Shown here in pieces: positions 44,734-52,730 of a DNA stretch of 64,000 bases. Source of the stretch: Priestia megaterium (GTDB lineage Bacteria; Bacillota; Bacilli; Bacillales; Bacillaceae_H); the NCBI RefSeq assembly GCF_009497655.1, contig NZ_CP023317.1, positions 2,075,501 to 2,139,500 on the forward strand, written 5' to 3'. How positions within the stretch are numbered: the stretch's first letter is position 1; each line of letters begins with the position of its first letter. Under the pieces are notes generated by a model that was given only the letters and a program-made list of their open reading frames with translations, searched no databases and was not told the origin of the DNA. A program made the translations under genes and the position numbers.

Positions 44734-45061
44734 GAGGCTGGACAAAAATATTTTAGTTAAGGATAAATTCGAATAATCAATCGGTATTATTGACTGACCA
44801 TTCGGATTTTTTACTGTTATTATAAACGTTGGTTTCACCGCTTCTAGCTGTTGATTGGAGGGCAAGGTAGAAGACTCCTGCGGGAAAAGCGGAACAGATG
44901 AGACCCCACAGGCGCGTAAGCGACGAGGAGGCTCATCGGCCGGCCGCGGAAAGCGAAGTCTTGCACGGAAATCAACAGAGGTGTCAAGAGCAATCCATAT
45001 GAGTTTATTAATCCAATTTGCTCGTCTTTAGATTGGGTTAATTCCGTTATGTCCCATCCTC
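44734..45061 (+). repeat. Dispersed intergenic repeat, copy C (long form)
   Basis: Begins GAGGCTGGACAAAAATATTTT, as copy B does on its strand. The core at about 44848-44978 is closed by CTGTTGATT / AATCAACAG and contains GGAGGGCAAGG, GAAGACTCC, the middle module GCGTAAGCGACGAGGAGGCT, and GCGGAAAGCGAAG. It ends with TCGTCTTTAGATTGG and CGTTATGTC, shared with copy A. No coding frame is conserved between copies. Confidence 0.87.
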
Positions 45062-45070
45062 CTTTTTGTT

Positions 45071-45112
45071 TTCTTAAGAATTCTTAAGAAATTTACTTAA
45101 CGTTTCTTTAGA
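45071..45112 (+). promoter_or_regulatory. Tandem response-regulator-type boxes before the methyltransferase/TCS operon
   Basis: Two adjacent TTCTTAAGAA decamers (45071-45080, 45081-45090), followed by TTACTTAACG and TTCTTTAGA, repeating CTTAAGA-like words about every 10-12 bases. Such spacing suits dimeric binding by OmpR-type regulators, so it may be the target of the regulator encoded 650 bases downstream. Confidence 0.55.
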
Positions 45113-45158
45113 TTTTTTTTCTATTCTAGAAAGAAAGAGTAGAAAGAAGGAATAGAAA

Positions 45159-45722
45159 ATGAATTTAGCTTTTATGTATCAATATTTTCACCAGCCGCGA
45201 ACGGTAGGAGCGCTTTTGCCAAGCTCTACGCACTTAGCGAAAAAAATGGTGAAAGGGATTGATTTTGAACATGCAGCCTGTATAGTAGAGTACGGGCCAG
45301 GAACCGGAATTTTTACCCGTGAATTGATAAGAAGACGAAGCGCTTGTACAACTTTACTTCTTATCGAATACAATCGGCATTTTTACGAAAAAGTAAAAGA
45401 ACAAGTAAGAGATGAAAAAAATGTGTATGTGATACACGGCTCGGCTGAAAATGTTCAAAAGTACTTGATCCAGTATGATATTTCAAAAGTGGATTACGTA
45501 CTATCAGGTCTTCCTTTTGCTTCTTTAGCGTCTGAAGTGTCAGACGGTATTTTACAAAACACGCGAAGTGTATTAGCTAATGAAGGGAAATTTATTACGT
45601 TTCAGTATACAAATTTAAAAAAAGAGTTAATTCGCACGTTTTTTCCGCATATTAAAGTCGAAAAAGAGTGGAGAAACGTTCCTCCCGCATACATTTTTAC
45701 ATGCGAAAAGAATGGGATATAA
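45159..45722 (+). CDS. Class I SAM-dependent methyltransferase, phospholipid/rRNA-adenine methylase-like
   Basis: A 187-residue methyltransferase. The SAM motif I is IVEYGPGTGIFTREL (about residue 40); VEYGPGTG resembles the PmtA/KsgA-like group. Other features are LLLIEYNRHFYEKVK (acidic loop after strand 2), VIHGSAENVQ and VLSGLPFASL in the position of the NPPY/catalytic loop, and PAYIFTCEK at the C-terminus. The start MYQYFHQPRTVGALLPSS is shared with phospholipid N-methyltransferases (COG3963). It precedes the response regulator by 11 bases, so methylation and signalling are probably linked. The exact substrate is unknown. Confidence 0.85.
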   Translation: MNLAFMYQYFHQPRTVGALLPSSTHLAKKMVKGIDFEHAACIVEYGPGTGIFTRELIRRRSACTTLLLIEYNRHFYEKVKEQVRDEKNVYVIHGSAENVQKYLIQYDISKVDYVLSGLPFASLASEVSDGILQNTRSVLANEGKFITFQYTNLKKELIRTFFPHIKVEKEWRNVPPAYIFTCEKNGI

Positions 45723-45733
45723 GGAGTTTGTAA

Positions 45734-46414
45734 ATGAAAGACAGAATTTTAATTATAGATGATGATGAGCAAATTCGTAATTTAATTGCTATTTACTTAG
45801 AAAATGAAGGATTTGAAGCGCTGAAAGTTTCTAATGCTGTATCTGGCTTAGCGCTTTTAGAGGAACAAGAAGTAGATTTAATTATATTAGATATTATGAT
45901 GCCGCAGATGAATGGAATCGACGCTGCTTTTAAAATACGTGAAGAAAAAAATATGCCCATTATTATGCTTTCGGCTAAGTCAGAAGATATGGACAAAATT
46001 TCTGGTCTAACAGCAGGAGCAGATGATTACTTAACAAAACCATTTAACCCACTCGAACTCATCGCACGAGTGAAATCACAAATTAGACGCTATAAAAAAT
46101 ACAATGAACGCGCTGAGCGTGACGTTATTCAAATTGGCGATTTGGAAATTAACCGCAGTACTCGCCTTGTCTTTGTGCGCGGTCAAGAGATTCGTTTAAC
46201 ACCAAAAGAGTTTGATATTTTAGAGCTGCTGGCACGCAACAAAGGAACGGTAATGAGCATGGGGAAAATATATGAAGCCGTGTGGCAAGCAGACGCGTTT
46301 AAATCGGATAGTACCGTAATGGTTCATATCACAAAGATTCGTGAAAAAATTGAGGATGATCCGAAAAAGCCTATTTATATTAAAACCATATGGGGCGTAG
46401 GATACAGGATATGA
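45734..46414 (+). CDS. OmpR/PhoB-family response regulator
   Basis: A 226-residue two-domain regulator. The receiver domain has acidic residues in ILIIDDDEQIRNL, the phospho-acceptor Asp in DLIILDIMMPQMNG (about residue 52), and Lys in GADDYLTKPFNPLEL. The C-terminal winged helix includes RLTPKEFDILELLARNKGTV, and YEAVWQADAFKSDSTVMVHI, then IKTIWGVGYRI. Its stop overlaps the kinase start (ATGA at 46411-46414). Similar to VanR-like regulators. The tandem CTTAAGA boxes upstream of the operon are candidate autoregulatory sites. Confidence 0.95.
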   Translation: MKDRILIIDDDEQIRNLIAIYLENEGFEALKVSNAVSGLALLEEQEVDLIILDIMMPQMNGIDAAFKIREEKNMPIIMLSAKSEDMDKISGLTAGADDYLTKPFNPLELIARVKSQIRRYKKYNERAERDVIQIGDLEINRSTRLVFVRGQEIRLTPKEFDILELLARNKGTVMSMGKIYEAVWQADAFKSDSTVMVHITKIREKIEDDPKKPIYIKTIWGVGYRI

Positions 46415-47487
46415 GAAAATTAAGTGTAAAGCTTCTTTTCGCTGTGATTATAAGCTTTTTGGTCACCAATTTAACTTTTATTTTAATTGCTAGGCTTGTT
46501 TTAAGCAGGTATATACAAGAAGAGAAAATGAATGTTTCTGCATATAATCTATTGGCGTTTGGGCTTATTTCTATGGCGGTTGTGGTCTTTATTTTTGTTT
46601 TTTTAGTACTTATTCGTTCCCATATTCGTTACCTGAAAGAAATTTCCGAACAGGTTCAAAAAATATCAAATGGAGATTTAGGCGCAACCATCCATGTGCG
46701 AGGAAAAGATGAACTGGCTGAATTGAGTCAAAATATTAACAAAATGTCTGCACAGCTTCGTACAAAGTTTGATCGGGAACGAGAAATCGAACAAGCAAAA
46801 AATGAGCTAATATCCAGCGTGTCTCACGATTTGCGTACGCCCTTAACGTCCATTGTGGGATACCTCGATTTAATCAAAAAAAGAGAAAATATGGACGATG
46901 AAACATTAGATAGCTATTTATATATTGTTGATTCAAAAGCAAATTATTTAACGGATTTAATAGACGAGTTGTTTGACTATACAAAATTAACGAGTCCGGA
47001 TTTTCAGCTTCAGCGAAATGAAGTGGATATGAAACGTTTGCTTCAGCAGGTAATAGGAGAGTACGAGCCGATGTTAAAAAGAGAAGGCATTGACGTTCAG
47101 ACTAACTTTGCTTGTGAATGGCATGCATTTATTGATGTAGAAAAAATGGTAAGAGTCTTTCAAAACTTGCTCGAAAATGCCAAGAAGTACAGCAAAAAGC
47201 CTTCCGTATTAGAGGTGAATCAGGAAATTGATGAGGATTCGTTGGTAATTTCCTTTAGGAACAGCATTAACATCAGTGAAAAAATTGAGGTGGAAAAGTT
47301 ATTTGATCGATTTTATCGAGGTGATGAATCAAGAACGGACGCAAATGGTTCAGGTTTAGGACTGGCTATTGCAAAACAAATCATTCAGCTGCATCAAGGA
47401 GAGATACGAGCAGAGCGTCAGCATAATAAGCTCACTTTTTTGATAAAGCTGCCGTTAACACAAGAAAGCCTTAAGAATCACTTGTAA
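46411..47487 (+). CDS. Sensor histidine kinase (VanS-like)
   Basis: A 358-residue kinase translated by ATGA overlap with the regulator; the frame is open upstream but ATG 46411 is the natural start. Two helices (about 8-32 and 47-72) flank only a short external loop, so it probably senses within or near the membrane. A HAMP domain follows, then the H box SSVSHDLRTPLTSIVGYLDL, the N box FQNLLENAKKYS and the G2 box ANGSGLGLAIAKQII. The G1 region reads ISFRNSINIS instead of DxGxG, as in some intramembrane-sensing kinases. Its last codons form part of the shared terminator. Confidence 0.94.
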   Translation: MRKLSVKLLFAVIISFLVTNLTFILIARLVLSRYIQEEKMNVSAYNLLAFGLISMAVVVFIFVFLVLIRSHIRYLKEISEQVQKISNGDLGATIHVRGKDELAELSQNINKMSAQLRTKFDREREIEQAKNELISSVSHDLRTPLTSIVGYLDLIKKRENMDDETLDSYLYIVDSKANYLTDLIDELFDYTKLTSPDFQLQRNEVDMKRLLQQVIGEYEPMLKREGIDVQTNFACEWHAFIDVEKMVRVFQNLLENAKKYSKKPSVLEVNQEIDEDSLVISFRNSINISEKIEVEKLFDRFYRGDESRTDANGSGLGLAIAKQIIQLHQGEIRAERQHNKLTFLIKLPLTQESLKNHL

Positions 47488-47505
47488 AGATTCTTAAGGC
47501 TTTTT
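47467..47505 (+). terminator. Bidirectional terminator overlapping two coding ends
   Basis: Stem AAAGCCTTAAGAATC / GATTCTTAAGGCTTT with T run. The stem lies inside the 3' end of the kinase gene and the 3' end of the convergent MocR gene. Confidence 0.85.
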
Positions 47506-48920
47506 GCGACTGTTTTGATGCCGTATTCAAATTCTGCAAGAGTTGCATAAGAAAAGGATATTCTGATATGCTGTGACGTTTCATGATCATACAATGCGCC
47601 TGGATTTAACAGAACTCCTTCGTGGAGACAGTGCTTAAATAATTTCCGCATCGAAACAGGCTTATGCAGCGTCAGCCAAAAATAAAAACCTCCGCTCGGA
47701 GTATTCCACGTAGCAAGCCTTTTTAAATGCTTCTCTAAAATAGCCTGCGTTTGCTGAGATTTTTCTTTTAATTTATAGCGTACGCTGGCAACGTACTTGT
47801 CATAAATTCCGGTTTTTAGAGCTTCAGCAGCTGCCCATTGAGATAAGGAACTGGCTCCGTAGTCAACTTGCATTTTAAGGTCGGCCAATCGCTCAATTAC
47901 ATGTTCAGGCCCAACGATCCATCCAATTCGAAATCCGGGACTGAATGTTTTAGAGAACGTTCCTAAATAAAGAACCATTCCATTTTTATCTCGAGCTTTT
48001 AATGAAAGCGGAGGCGGTGAATGAAACCAAAGCTCTCCGTACGCATCATCTTCAATAATAGGTAAATGCATTCTTTCACACTGGCGAAGCAGCTCTTGAC
48101 GCCTTTGTTCGCTCATCGTCACATTGGTGGGGTTATGAAAGTTTGGTATCGTATATAAAACTGTGCCTTTTTCTTTTTCGTGCTGGTCTTTTAATGAAGA
48201 TAAATGAATTCCTTCTTTGTCTAACGAAATGCCCATTAGTTTCATTTTTGCGGACTGAAACAATGGTAGAGAATACAGATAAGAAGGCTTTTCAGCTAAA
48301 ATATTGGCACCTGGAGGCAGAAGGCCTATTGAAATTAATTGAAGCGCTTGAAGTGAACCAGATACAATTAAAATGGACGACGGAGACGTTTCAATTCCCC
48401 GTTCTTTTAAATTCTTGGCTAACTCTTGTCGCAGTTCATAGTTGCCTTTTGGAGGCTCGTAGCCCAAGTGTACGCTTCTATGTTTCATTCCGCCAAATAG
48501 CTCCGAAAGCTGATGGGAAGGAAGCAGGTCAGGTGCTAACTCTCCAGTACCTAAACGAATAATGCCCGGTTGAAATTCAGCTTCATTAATACGGCGGATA
48601 GTCGGAGAATTTGGTTGGTAGATTCCTGCTTCTACATACGAATTCCAGTTCATCTGAGAAGCTGATGCGAGTAAGCTCCACGTATTATTGATGACCTTGG
48701 TGCCACCACCTTTGTTTCCACTGAGAAGTCCTTCAGCAATTAAGTTTTCGGTTGCCGTCACCACCGTGCTTCTATTTACAGAAAAGCTAGCAGCTAAATG
48801 GCGCTGCGAAGGAATTTTCGTTCCAATAGGCCACTCTCCATTTGTAATTTTCTCTTTCATATACTCTTGAATTTGTTTGTGTATTGGCTTTTTATCAGCC
48901 GGATCTGGAATCCAATTCAT
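47478..48920 (-). CDS. MocR-type GntR regulator fused to aminotransferase domain (YisV-like)
   Basis: A 480-residue protein. ATG 48920 follows AAAGGTGG; the open frame upstream is unsupported. Residues 1-75 are a GntR winged helix: KKPIHKQIQEYMKEKITNGE, then GTKIPSQRHLAASFSVNRST. Residues about 110-480 are a fold-type I aminotransferase-like sensor, with the PLP Lys in LGTFSKTFSPGFRIGW (about 310) and IVSGSLQALQL, IEDDAYGELWF. MocR proteins usually control a divergent gene for vitamin B6 or amino-acid handling. Here a LysE-type exporter diverges, as with B. subtilis yisV/yisU. Its 3' end overlaps the kinase gene by 10 bases. Confidence 0.93.
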   Translation of the reverse strand: MNWIPDPADKKPIHKQIQEYMKEKITNGEWPIGTKIPSQRHLAASFSVNRSTVVTATENLIAEGLLSGNKGGGTKVINNTWSLLASASQMNWNSYVEAGIYQPNSPTIRRINEAEFQPGIIRLGTGELAPDLLPSHQLSELFGGMKHRSVHLGYEPPKGNYELRQELAKNLKERGIETSPSSILIVSGSLQALQLISIGLLPPGANILAEKPSYLYSLPLFQSAKMKLMGISLDKEGIHLSSLKDQHEKEKGTVLYTIPNFHNPTNVTMSEQRRQELLRQCERMHLPIIEDDAYGELWFHSPPPLSLKARDKNGMVLYLGTFSKTFSPGFRIGWIVGPEHVIERLADLKMQVDYGASSLSQWAAAEALKTGIYDKYVASVRYKLKEKSQQTQAILEKHLKRLATWNTPSGGFYFWLTLHKPVSMRKLFKHCLHEGVLLNPGALYDHETSQHIRISFSYATLAEFEYGIKTVAKSLKNLYK

Positions 48921-48921
48921 G

Positions 48922-48955
48922 TGATACCACCTTTTTGTAATTTGGTTGGTATTAT
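48922..48955 (+). promoter_or_regulatory. Candidate MocR-binding region between regulator and exporter
   Basis: The divergent spacer has ATACCA (about 48924) facing GGTTGGTAT (about 48943), an inverted ATACCA/TGGTAT pair near the regulator start. No firm operator consensus is known to me for this subgroup. Confidence 0.35.
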
Positions 48956-49023
48956 AAATCAAAACTTGGATGGAGACAACAGGGTACGTCAATTGTAAGA
49001 TGAAAGAGGAAGGAGAGAGTAAT

Positions 49024-49635
49024 ATGTTTACAGTGGTTATGCATGCTTTATTGTTAGCATTCGGTTTGATTTTACCTTTAGGAGTACAAAATGTGTTTGT
49101 TTTTAACCAAGGAGCAAATCAACGAACGATCAAACAGGCGCTTCCCGTAGTCGTAACGGCTTCTGTCTGTGATACGATTTTAATTCTAGTAGCAGTGCTG
49201 GGAGTTTCAGCAGTAGCCGCTGCTTTTTCATTTTTTCAAGCGCTTATTTTTGGAATAGGTTTTCTTTTTTTAGCGTATATGGGCTTTGTGACGTGGAAGA
49301 GCGAACCTTCAAAAACGTCAGTAAAGGAAGGGATGACGGTGAAAGCACAAATTTTATTTGCTGCTTCTGTATCTCTGCTAAATCCTCACGCGCTGATGGA
49401 TATTATGGGCGTAATCGGAACAAATTCTCTGCTATACAGTGGAAAAGAAAAATGGATTTTTACGCTCGTTACGATATGCGTTTCATGGATATGGTTTTTA
49501 TCCTTAGCTTTTGCCGGAAAAGCGGTAGGGAAAATGGATTCGAATGGGAAAATAATGATTTGGGTCAATAAGTTTTCTGCATGTATGATTTGGGGAGTAG
49601 CTCTTTACATGGCAAAAAGTATGTTTTTTCAGTAA
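49024..49635 (+). CDS. LysE/ArgO-family amino acid exporter (YisU-like)
   Basis: A 203-residue, six-helix exporter. ATG 49024 has AAGGAGAGAG; the frame upstream to 48970 is unsupported. The LysE signature is GLILPLGVQNVFVFNQGANQ (residues 14-33), then ASVCDTILILVAVLGVSAV and ASVSLLNPHALMDIMGVIGT, the conserved LNPxAxxD segment. It probably exports a basic or other amino acid, with expression set by the divergent MocR protein in response to a PLP-reactive amino compound. Confidence 0.93.
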   Translation: MFTVVMHALLLAFGLILPLGVQNVFVFNQGANQRTIKQALPVVVTASVCDTILILVAVLGVSAVAAAFSFFQALIFGIGFLFLAYMGFVTWKSEPSKTSVKEGMTVKAQILFAASVSLLNPHALMDIMGVIGTNSLLYSGKEKWIFTLVTICVSWIWFLSLAFAGKAVGKMDSNGKIMIWVNKFSACMIWGVALYMAKSMFFQ

Positions 49636-49702
49636 AATAGACGCTAAAAGAAAAGTTATATAATAGAAAGAAGTACTTTTTTCTAGAAAGCGAGGGGTAA
49701 AG

Positions 49703-50131
49703 ATGATTCAAGGAATTAATCATATATGCTTTTCTGTGTCAAATTTAGAACGGTCCATCACATTTTATCAAAAAGTGTTAGGGGCGGAACTTTTAGTAGA
49801 AGGAAAGTCCACCGCTTACTTTAGTCTAAATGGATTGTGGCTCGCGTTAAATGAAGAAAAAGATATTCCTAGATCAGAAATTCAGTATTCGTATACTCAT
49901 TTAGCATTTTCTATTTCCATTGAAAGCTTTGACCAAGCAAAAGAGCTGTTAAAACAGCATAATGTAAATATCTTACCTGGAAGAAATCGTGACGAGAGAG
50001 ACAAAAAATCTATTTATTTTACGGATCCTGACGGTCATAAATTTGAATTTCATACTGGTACGCTCCAAGACCGTTTAGCGTATTACCAAGAAGAAAAGCC
50101 TCATATGACATTTTATTCGCCAAAAGAGTAA
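49703..50131 (+). CDS. fosB: Fosfomycin resistance metallothiol transferase
   Basis: A 142-residue vicinal-oxygen-chelate enzyme that opens the fosfomycin epoxide with a thiol, bacillithiol in bacilli. The three metal ligands are visible: His 7 in [11 protein letters not shown], His in [10 protein letters not shown] (about 66), and Glu in [15 protein letters not shown] (about 115). [12 protein letters not shown] and [13 protein letters not shown] are FosB hallmarks, and the length matches FosB (about 139-144). AAAGCGAGGGG precedes ATG. It is monocistronic and chromosomal, with no mobile element around it. Confidence 0.96.
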   Translation: MIQGINHICFSVSNLERSITFYQKVLGAELLVEGKSTAYFSLNGLWLALNEEKDIPRSEIQYSYTHLAFSISIESFDQAKELLKQHNVNILPGRNRDERDKKSIYFTDPDGHKFEFHTGTLQDRLAYYQEEKPHMTFYSPKE

Positions 50132-50246
50132 TACTAAAATAGTTATATAAGGTTACAGTTTTATTACATTCGCATTCCTCGCTCAGTTATCATTAAATAA
50201 ACGATACTGTTGTGATATAATGGAAAAAAAGTGAGGAGGAGGAAGA

Positions 50247-50444
50247 ATGTATACCGCAAAACAGGTGAAGTTTGGTTCGCATATTGTGATAGGCGTACTT
50301 TTCGGCATCCTAGCTGCAATGTTAATCGGCACTTTTTATCAAAATGTACCAGGTGTATTACCGTACGGGATGATTAGTGGACTTGCAGTAGGACTCATAG
50401 CAGATACATATTATACAATTAAAACAAAAATAAAGGTTATTTAA
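50247..50444 (+). CDS. Small two-helix membrane protein, 65 residues
   Basis: GAGGAGGAGGAAG precedes ATG 50247, a strong start. Two hydrophobic segments (SHIVIGVLFGILAAMLIGTF and GVLPYGMISGLAVGLIADTY) are joined by a short loop, with a basic C-terminal tail (KTKIKVI). The glycine-rich helices suggest tight packing or oligomerisation. No family recognised. TATAAT upstream near 50215 may be its -10 element. A long-loop hairpin with stem AATAGTAC near 50505 may terminate it. Confidence 0.65.
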   Translation: MYTAKQVKFGSHIVIGVLFGILAAMLIGTFYQNVPGVLPYGMISGLAVGLIADTYYTIKTKIKVI

Positions 50445-50910
50445 TATAGTGTAGTACTATTCTCAGGAGAAATAAAAGATTCCTTTTGAAAATAGTACTA
50501 TTTTTATGAAGAAAATGGTTAATTTATATTTTAAAAAACAAGTAAACCCGCTAAAAAGATTACAAATTTATTATTTTAAATCAGAAATAGGGGGTGAAAT
50601 ATCAAATTAACTCTAAGTATAGAATTATATGTTAAAGTAAATAACCGTTTTCTAAACAGTGAAACGGTTTTTACTTTTTTTCTAATTAGTTTCGTTGCGC
50701 GTCAGATAAAAGGTCTAATAATTAAGCAATTGTTCGTAAAACTGAGGATAAGAGATTTTTTAAAGCTGCTACTAACAGATAAAATACTGTTGCTTTTAAT
50801 GGTTTATCTATAGAAAACTTGATAATTTTTCTAAAATCGTTCTTTTGGAGTACATAATATATGCTATCATTGTTTGGTGAAAAAACTACATACCAAAAAA
50901 AGGAGAAAAA
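50445..50910 (+). other. Intergenic region, 466 bases, hairpins only
   Basis: Contains two self-complementary stretches. One is GTACTATT (about 50454) with AATAGTAC (about 50502), followed by TTTTT. The other is ACCGTTTTC / GAAACGGTT with flanking AGTAAA/TTTACT and a T7 run (about 50635-50681), a good terminator. No gene lies between this and the lipoprotein, so the second hairpin could end a short transcript. No coding frame is supported. Confidence 0.45.
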
Positions 50911-51753
50911 ATGAAGAATTTAAGAAAAATCGGCCTAGGACTTGTAGCATCTTTGCTATCTATTAGTTTAGTAGCTTGTGGATCAACGAAAGAAGAACAA
51001 AAACAAGGATCTGCTAAGCAAGAGCAGAAACAAATGGGGAAAGAGCAGAAAAAACTCGAACAAAAACTCTCTAAATTAGAGAGTGAGTATGAAGAATATA
51101 CAAAAGAAAAAGGATATATGGAATCTGATGATTATCTTGTTTTTGAAGCAGACTTTAACATACTAGCAAAGTCAATTGAAAGCAAGAATATTCTTCAGGG
51201 CGATGATGGTGAACTAGACAAACATGTAAAAGACTTAAAAACTGAGATAGACCATTTAAGTAATGATCAAGCAATAAAAGCTCAGAAGCGTTATGGTTCG
51301 GCAGTAGATGTGTACGAGGCTGCAATTGGTACTCATATGCATATTGTGTTAACTAAAGCGGATATTACTCAGCACTTTAATGCGGTGAACACTATTGAGT
51401 TAGACAAAGATTTTAATGCAGATAGCTACGATTATGAAAAAATTGATGCAGACGCAACTGAGGCTATTAAGTCTATACAAGGAATGCCTATGAAAAGAAT
51501 AAAGCTTATTAAGGAAGAGTTGGAGAAATATAAAGCTAGCTTTAGTACTGAAGAATATAATCAATTGAATTCCGCAGTCACTAGCGTAACTTCGTCATTA
51601 AATAAACAAGTTGAAATGCTAGAAGTTCTACAAAAAGAAAGTGGTAAGGATAAATCAACTTTAGAAGAAAACACAAAAGCTGTTGAAACACAATTTTTAG
51701 ATGCTAAAGAAAAAGTGTCTGCATTTGAATCTAAATATGATATCCAAATGTAA
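50911..51753 (+). CDS. Secreted lipoprotein with coiled-coil region, unknown function
   Basis: A 280-residue protein with a clear lipoprotein signal peptide (MKNLRKIGLGLVASLLSISL), lipobox LVAC, and Cys 23. Residues 28-70 are Gln/Lys/Glu-rich with heptad character (GKEQKKLEQKLSKLESEYEE), a coiled coil. The rest is charged and helical. The related domain type in Bacillus is annotated as NDxxF or YkyA-like, with no defined role. AAAAAAGGAG precedes ATG. It is monocistronic, ending at a terminator shared with the MFS remnant. Confidence 0.87.
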   Translation: MKNLRKIGLGLVASLLSISLVACGSTKEEQKQGSAKQEQKQMGKEQKKLEQKLSKLESEYEEYTKEKGYMESDDYLVFEADFNILAKSIESKNILQGDDGELDKHVKDLKTEIDHLSNDQAIKAQKRYGSAVDVYEAAIGTHMHIVLTKADITQHFNAVNTIELDKDFNADSYDYEKIDADATEAIKSIQGMPMKRIKLIKEELEKYKASFSTEEYNQLNSAVTSVTSSLNKQVEMLEVLQKESGKDKSTLEENTKAVETQFLDAKEKVSAFESKYDIQM

Positions 51754-51787
51754 AATATATGCTTTAAATACAATTGTTTATTAAAAT

Positions 51788-51823
51788 AAAAAGCCGTTTC
51801 TTAACCAAAGAAACGGCTTTTTA
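51788..51823 (+). terminator. Rho-independent terminator
   Basis: Stem AAAGCCGTTTCTT / AAGAAACGGCTTT with T run, between the lipoprotein gene and the convergent MFS remnant. Confidence 0.9.
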
Positions 51824-52168
51824 TTATTTCTCTCTATTGATCTTTGGTGTACGTAAGAAGAGAGAGAGTAATAACGCAATTAGAGTCAATAGCGTCGCAA
51901 ATAAGAATACATCGTTACTGCCATAGCTATAGTCGAAGTTGTTATTGCTTTAGCGAGGTGTTCCGTAGTTTGTTGCGTCATAATTGTAACAAGTATAGCA
52001 GTACCAATTGAACCTGCAACTTGACGAATTGTATTATTTAAAGCTGTACCGTGAGAAATTAAATGTTGAGGTAATTGGTTGATGCATTCAGTCACAATCG
52101 GCATCATAATTAATGCACCTGGCAATAATAGTAAATCTGATTGAAGCGGCGTAAAGCCTCGAATGCTT
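51824..52168 (-). pseudogene. Remnant of a DHA2 (EmrB/QacA-type) MFS drug exporter
   Basis: Only the C-terminal portion is recognisable. On the minus strand, RGFTPLQSDLLLLPGALIM runs directly into MPIVTECINQLPQHLISHG and GTALNNTIRQVAGSIGTAIL. In intact DHA2 pumps these segments are separated by roughly two helices, so an internal deletion is likely. After TTSTIAMAVT the frame shifts, and the true end continues in another frame as GSNDVFLFATLLTLIALLL ... LFLRTPKINREK before TAA 51826-51824. No start codon region or N-terminal half remains upstream. It is decayed and non-functional. Confidence 0.88.
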
Positions 52169-52410
52169 TATAGATAGATTGGCAGCGGTTTTGAAATTAT
52201 TTAGGATGAAACATAAAAAATTATAATAAGATTTGTTGAAAATCAACTTGGGAATTATTGATGTAATTTTCTGAAACTTTTATTAGTGCTATAACGTATA
52301 GTAAGTATAGGGAATGTTAATTTAAATTCCTTTTTGCGGAAAAACGTTTAACATAAAGTCGAATCATCTGTTAGTTCTGTTTTGTTTAAAAGAATGTGGA
52401 GGGGATAGTT

Positions 52411-52521
52411 ATTAAAAAACTTGCCATTTTACTTGTTGGAGGGCTTTTATCCTGCGGAGGATATATGCTGTATTACGCGACGCTAGGTGAACTAAAGAAG
52501 AAAGAGGGGATATTAAAATGA
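52411..52521 (+). CDS. Small membrane peptide, about 36 residues, possible AUU start
   Basis: The frame reads IKKLAILLVGGLLSCGGYML followed by YYATLGELKKKEGILK, a membrane helix plus basic tail; LLSCGGY could also be a lipobox. GGAGGGG (52398-52404) lies six bases before ATT 52411, the ideal place for a start, and ATT-AAA-AAA resembles the usual ATG-AAA-AAA. The only other in-frame initiator, GTG 52396, sits within that site and lacks its own. The stop overlaps the next gene's ATG (ATGA, 52518-52521), suggesting translational coupling and supporting a real gene. Confidence 0.55.
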   Translation: MKKLAILLVGGLLSCGGYMLYYATLGELKKKEGILK

Positions 52522-52715
52522 CAATGTGGCTATGGGCAGGCGGATGTATAGTGTTTTTGTTAGCAATGGGTTACATTGCAGATCGTGTAGCAATAATGAG
52601 AAACATTGAATTTAGTCCGGAGGATGGAATTAAAAATGCTACAGATGCAGAACAAATATATGTGGAGAGCTATTTGAATGAAACAAAAAATACGAATAAT
52701 AATATACCGCTTTAA
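52518..52715 (+). CDS. Small single-pass membrane protein, 65 residues
   Basis: Starts MTMWLWAGGCIVFLLAMGYI (one helix, residues 3-21) and continues with an acidic cytoplasmic tail containing SPEDGIKNATDAEQIYVESY. AAAGAGGGG lies eight bases upstream, inside the preceding small gene, with an ATGA overlap. Together the two genes form a compact two-peptide membrane unit. No family recognised. A terminator follows. Confidence 0.65.
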   Translation: MTMWLWAGGCIVFLLAMGYIADRVAIMRNIEFSPEDGIKNATDAEQIYVESYLNETKNTNNNIPL

Positions 52716-52730
52716 TAGAAATTATAAATA

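Noticed and set aside
48143-48562. 139-residue plus-strand frame inside the MocR gene
   Set aside because: No ribosome binding site, antisense to a well-conserved aminotransferase domain; a shadow frame.
52385-52411. SigB-type promoter GTTTAA-N12-GGGATA
   Set aside because: The GGGATA part is the ribosome binding site of the small gene, so transcription would begin inside the gene.
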